From Alphaproteobacteria bacterium (GTDB lineage: Bacteria; Pseudomonadota; Alphaproteobacteria; GCA-2731375), in assembly GCA_030746295.1 (NCBI GenBank), contig JASLMY010000278.1:1-5779 (forward strand): 5,779 nt of DNA, read 5' to 3'. The notes below the pieces were generated by a model. That model had not been told where the DNA came from, made no database searches, and was given only the letters and a program-made list of their open reading frames with translations. Both the position numbers and the translations under genes were made by a program. This document shows, in pieces, positions 5,323 through 5,779 of the stretch (the stretch's first letter is position 1; each line of letters begins with the position of its first letter).

Positions 5323-5361
5323 TTAACACGGTCCAACTCGATTCGCTAATATAGTGCGAAT
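5323..5361 (+). promoter_or_regulatory. Promoter-like element with overlapping dyad
   Basis: TTAACA (5323-5328) and TAATAT (5347-5352) are 18 bases apart and read rightwards. The inverted repeat ATTCGC (5341-5346)/GCGAAT (5356-5361), with 9 bases between arms, is centred on the -10-like box, as expected of a repressor site. No reading frame follows before the tRNA. The opposite strand offers TATATT (5353-5348), which could instead serve the secreted protein gene with a long leader. Confidence 0.3.
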
Positions 5362-5504
5362 ACTCTGACGAGGCCGCTGTTCTGCCTGGATTTACTTGAG
5401 GCGTCTGAGCAACGTTCACGTATTCGTTATCTTCATTCGCATCGAGGCGCACTCCAGGCGCCGATCTCTGTCACGGTCGCAAGACATCCCGACCGGCAGG
5501 GTGT

Positions 5505-5540
5505 CGCCGGCGGCGCTCGCCGGCGGGCCGCGGCAGGCCC
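5505..5540. repeat. Two adjacent GC-rich hairpins upstream of the tRNA promoter
   Basis: CGCCGGCG occurs at 5505-5512 and 5518-5525; being self-complementary, the copies form an 8-bp stem around GCGCT. Next, GGGCC (5525-5529) pairs with GGCCC (5536-5540) around GCGGCA. No T-run. Possibly the 3' end of a short transcript or an extragenic palindrome; the tRNA -35 box starts only 4 bases later. Confidence 0.35.
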
Positions 5541-5543
5541 GGC

Positions 5544-5572
5544 TTGACACCGGTTCCACGGAACCGTAAGCA
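5544..5572 (+). promoter_or_regulatory. Probable tRNA-Ser promoter with palindromic spacer
   Basis: A perfect TTGACA -35 box (5544-5549) is followed after 17 bases by TAAGCA (5567-5572), a poor -10 match, placing the start of transcription near 5579, about 14 bases before the tRNA. The spacer is almost entirely the palindrome CGGTTCC-AC-GGAACCG (5551-5566), with 7-base perfect arms. Confidence 0.55.
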
Positions 5573-5592
5573 CTCCGAGACCCCAGCGCACC

Positions 5593-5683
5593 GGAGGGAT
5601 GGCCGAGTGGCTTAAGGCGCTCCCCTGCTAAGGGAGTAAGGGTTAAAAGCCCTTCGTGGGTTCGAATCCCACTCCCTCCGCCA
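5593..5683 (+). tRNA. tRNA-Ser, anticodon GCU
   Basis: Complete class II tRNA. Acceptor GGAGGGA (5593-5599) pairs with TCCCTCC (5673-5679); discriminator G5680 is the base expected for serine; CCA is encoded (5681-5683). Anticodon stem CTCCC (5620-5624)/GGGAG (5632-5636) encloses loop CTGCTAA with anticodon GCT at 5627-5629, which reads AGC and AGU. The long variable arm typical of serine tRNAs is AAGGG (5638-5642)/CCCTT (5650-5654). The T arm is GTGGG (5656-5660), TTCGAAT, CCCAC (5668-5672). All stems are perfect, so the gene looks functional. Its 3' end directly abuts a palindromic repeat. Confidence 0.97.
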
Positions 5684-5779
5684 GCCTTCGCTCTTCGAGC
5701 TTCGGCTGGCTCACGCCAGTGAGGCAGACGAGGCGAGATTAGAGCGAAGCTGCCCTTCGTAGCCTTGGCGAAGGAGGGC
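5684..5779 (+). repeat. CTTCG/CGAAG palindromic element abutting tRNA-Ser, cut by window end
   Basis: The 96 bases after the tRNA are dense in inverted repeats. GCCAGCC (5680-5686, using the tRNA end) pairs with GGCTGGC (5704-5710), with an inner stem GCTC (5690-5693)/GAGC (5697-5700). CTCAC (5710-5714) pairs with GTGAG (5719-5723). CTTCGCTC (5686-5693) can instead pair with GAGCGAAG (5742-5749), giving a larger cruciform. CCTTCG (5754-5759) pairs with CGAAGG (5769-5774). CTTCG occurs four times and CGAAG twice, the first three CTTCG copies exactly 7 bases apart. No reading frame is evident. It resembles extragenic palindromic repeats of alphaproteobacteria, from memory only; part may also act as the tRNA transcription end, though no T-run exists. 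Confidence 0.55.

Larger units (their letters stand above)
5200..5592. other. Gene-free region between the secreted protein gene and tRNA-Ser
   Basis: No supportable coding gene. From about 5260 to 5450 the DNA is much richer in A and T than the rest of the window, then turns very GC-rich from about 5495. It holds a dyad and CtrA-like site near the secreted protein gene, a promoter-like pair with an overlapping dyad (5323-5361), two GC hairpins (5505-5540), and the tRNA promoter. A 61-residue reading frame on the minus strand (5452-5267) has no recognisable motif and only a weak, distant GGAG, so I do not call it. Confidence 0.6.

Noticed and set aside
5341..5361. ATTCGC-N9-GCGAAT considered as a sulfide-sensor (SqrR/BigR) operator
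   Set aside because: The ATTC/GAAT cores are 13 bases apart rather than 8, and it lies about 700 bases from fccB on the far side of another gene.
5267..5452. 61-residue minus-strand frame in the AT-rich gap
   Set aside because: No motif, no good ribosome site (GGAG 9 bases away at best), and it covers promoter-like and dyad sequences.
5593..5683. tRNA-Ser as an integration site of a genomic island
   Set aside because: No integrase gene or second copy of the tRNA 3' end is visible in the window; only 96 bases follow the gene.
5684..5779. CRISPR array
   Set aside because: The repeated unit is a 5-base CTTCG motif at 7-base spacing with inverted copies, not long direct repeats with unique spacers.

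Overview
The window is GC-rich DNA with tightly packed genes, and it looks like a chromosomal piece of an alphaproteobacterium (perhaps Rhodospirillales-like). The clues are the codon-rich GC composition, a tRNA-Ser with an encoded CCA end, a small single-Sel1-repeat protein and a 99-residue secreted protein of types I associate with this class, and a CtrA-like TTAA-N7 half-site pair. The taxonomic call is inference; no marker gene is present.

Layout. Left third, minus strand: a probable two-gene operon reading leftwards, an LLM-class flavin-dependent monooxygenase (2114 to 1008) followed 36 bases later by a 3-hydroxyisobutyrate-dehydrogenase-family NAD(P) oxidoreductase (971 or 962 to 51). 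Together they suggest oxidation of a small organic substrate, but the substrate cannot be read from sequence. A 349-base divergent spacer with an AT-rich core follows, then a small plus-strand Sel1-repeat gene (2464-2736), whose leader can form two hairpins.

Centre: a 304-base spacer with GC-rich hairpins and an operator-like decamer repeat leads into the best-defined system here, a plus-strand pair encoding flavocytochrome c sulfide dehydrogenase. A Sec-exported monoheme cytochrome c (3041-3349) is followed after 16 bases by the Tat-exported FAD subunit FccB/SoxF (3366-4649), with the flavin-linking cysteine and both redox cysteines in place. The enzyme oxidises sulfide in the periplasm and passes electrons through the cytochrome to the respiratory chain. 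No sox, sqr or sulfur-transfer genes are in the window.

Right third: a convergent minus-strand gene for a small secreted two-cysteine protein of unknown function (5199-4900), then a 393-base gene-free stretch with an AT-rich, promoter-like core and several dyads. It ends in a tRNA-Ser(GCU) gene (5593-5683), preceded by a TTGACA promoter whose spacer is almost wholly a 16-base palindrome. Directly after the tRNA CCA lies a foldable CTTCG/CGAAG-rich element running to the window edge, which looks like an extragenic palindromic repeat.

I do not see an undescribed multi-gene system. The most unusual signals are non-coding: the tRNA promoter palindrome, the repeat abutting the tRNA, and the possible small transcript in the AT-rich stretch.
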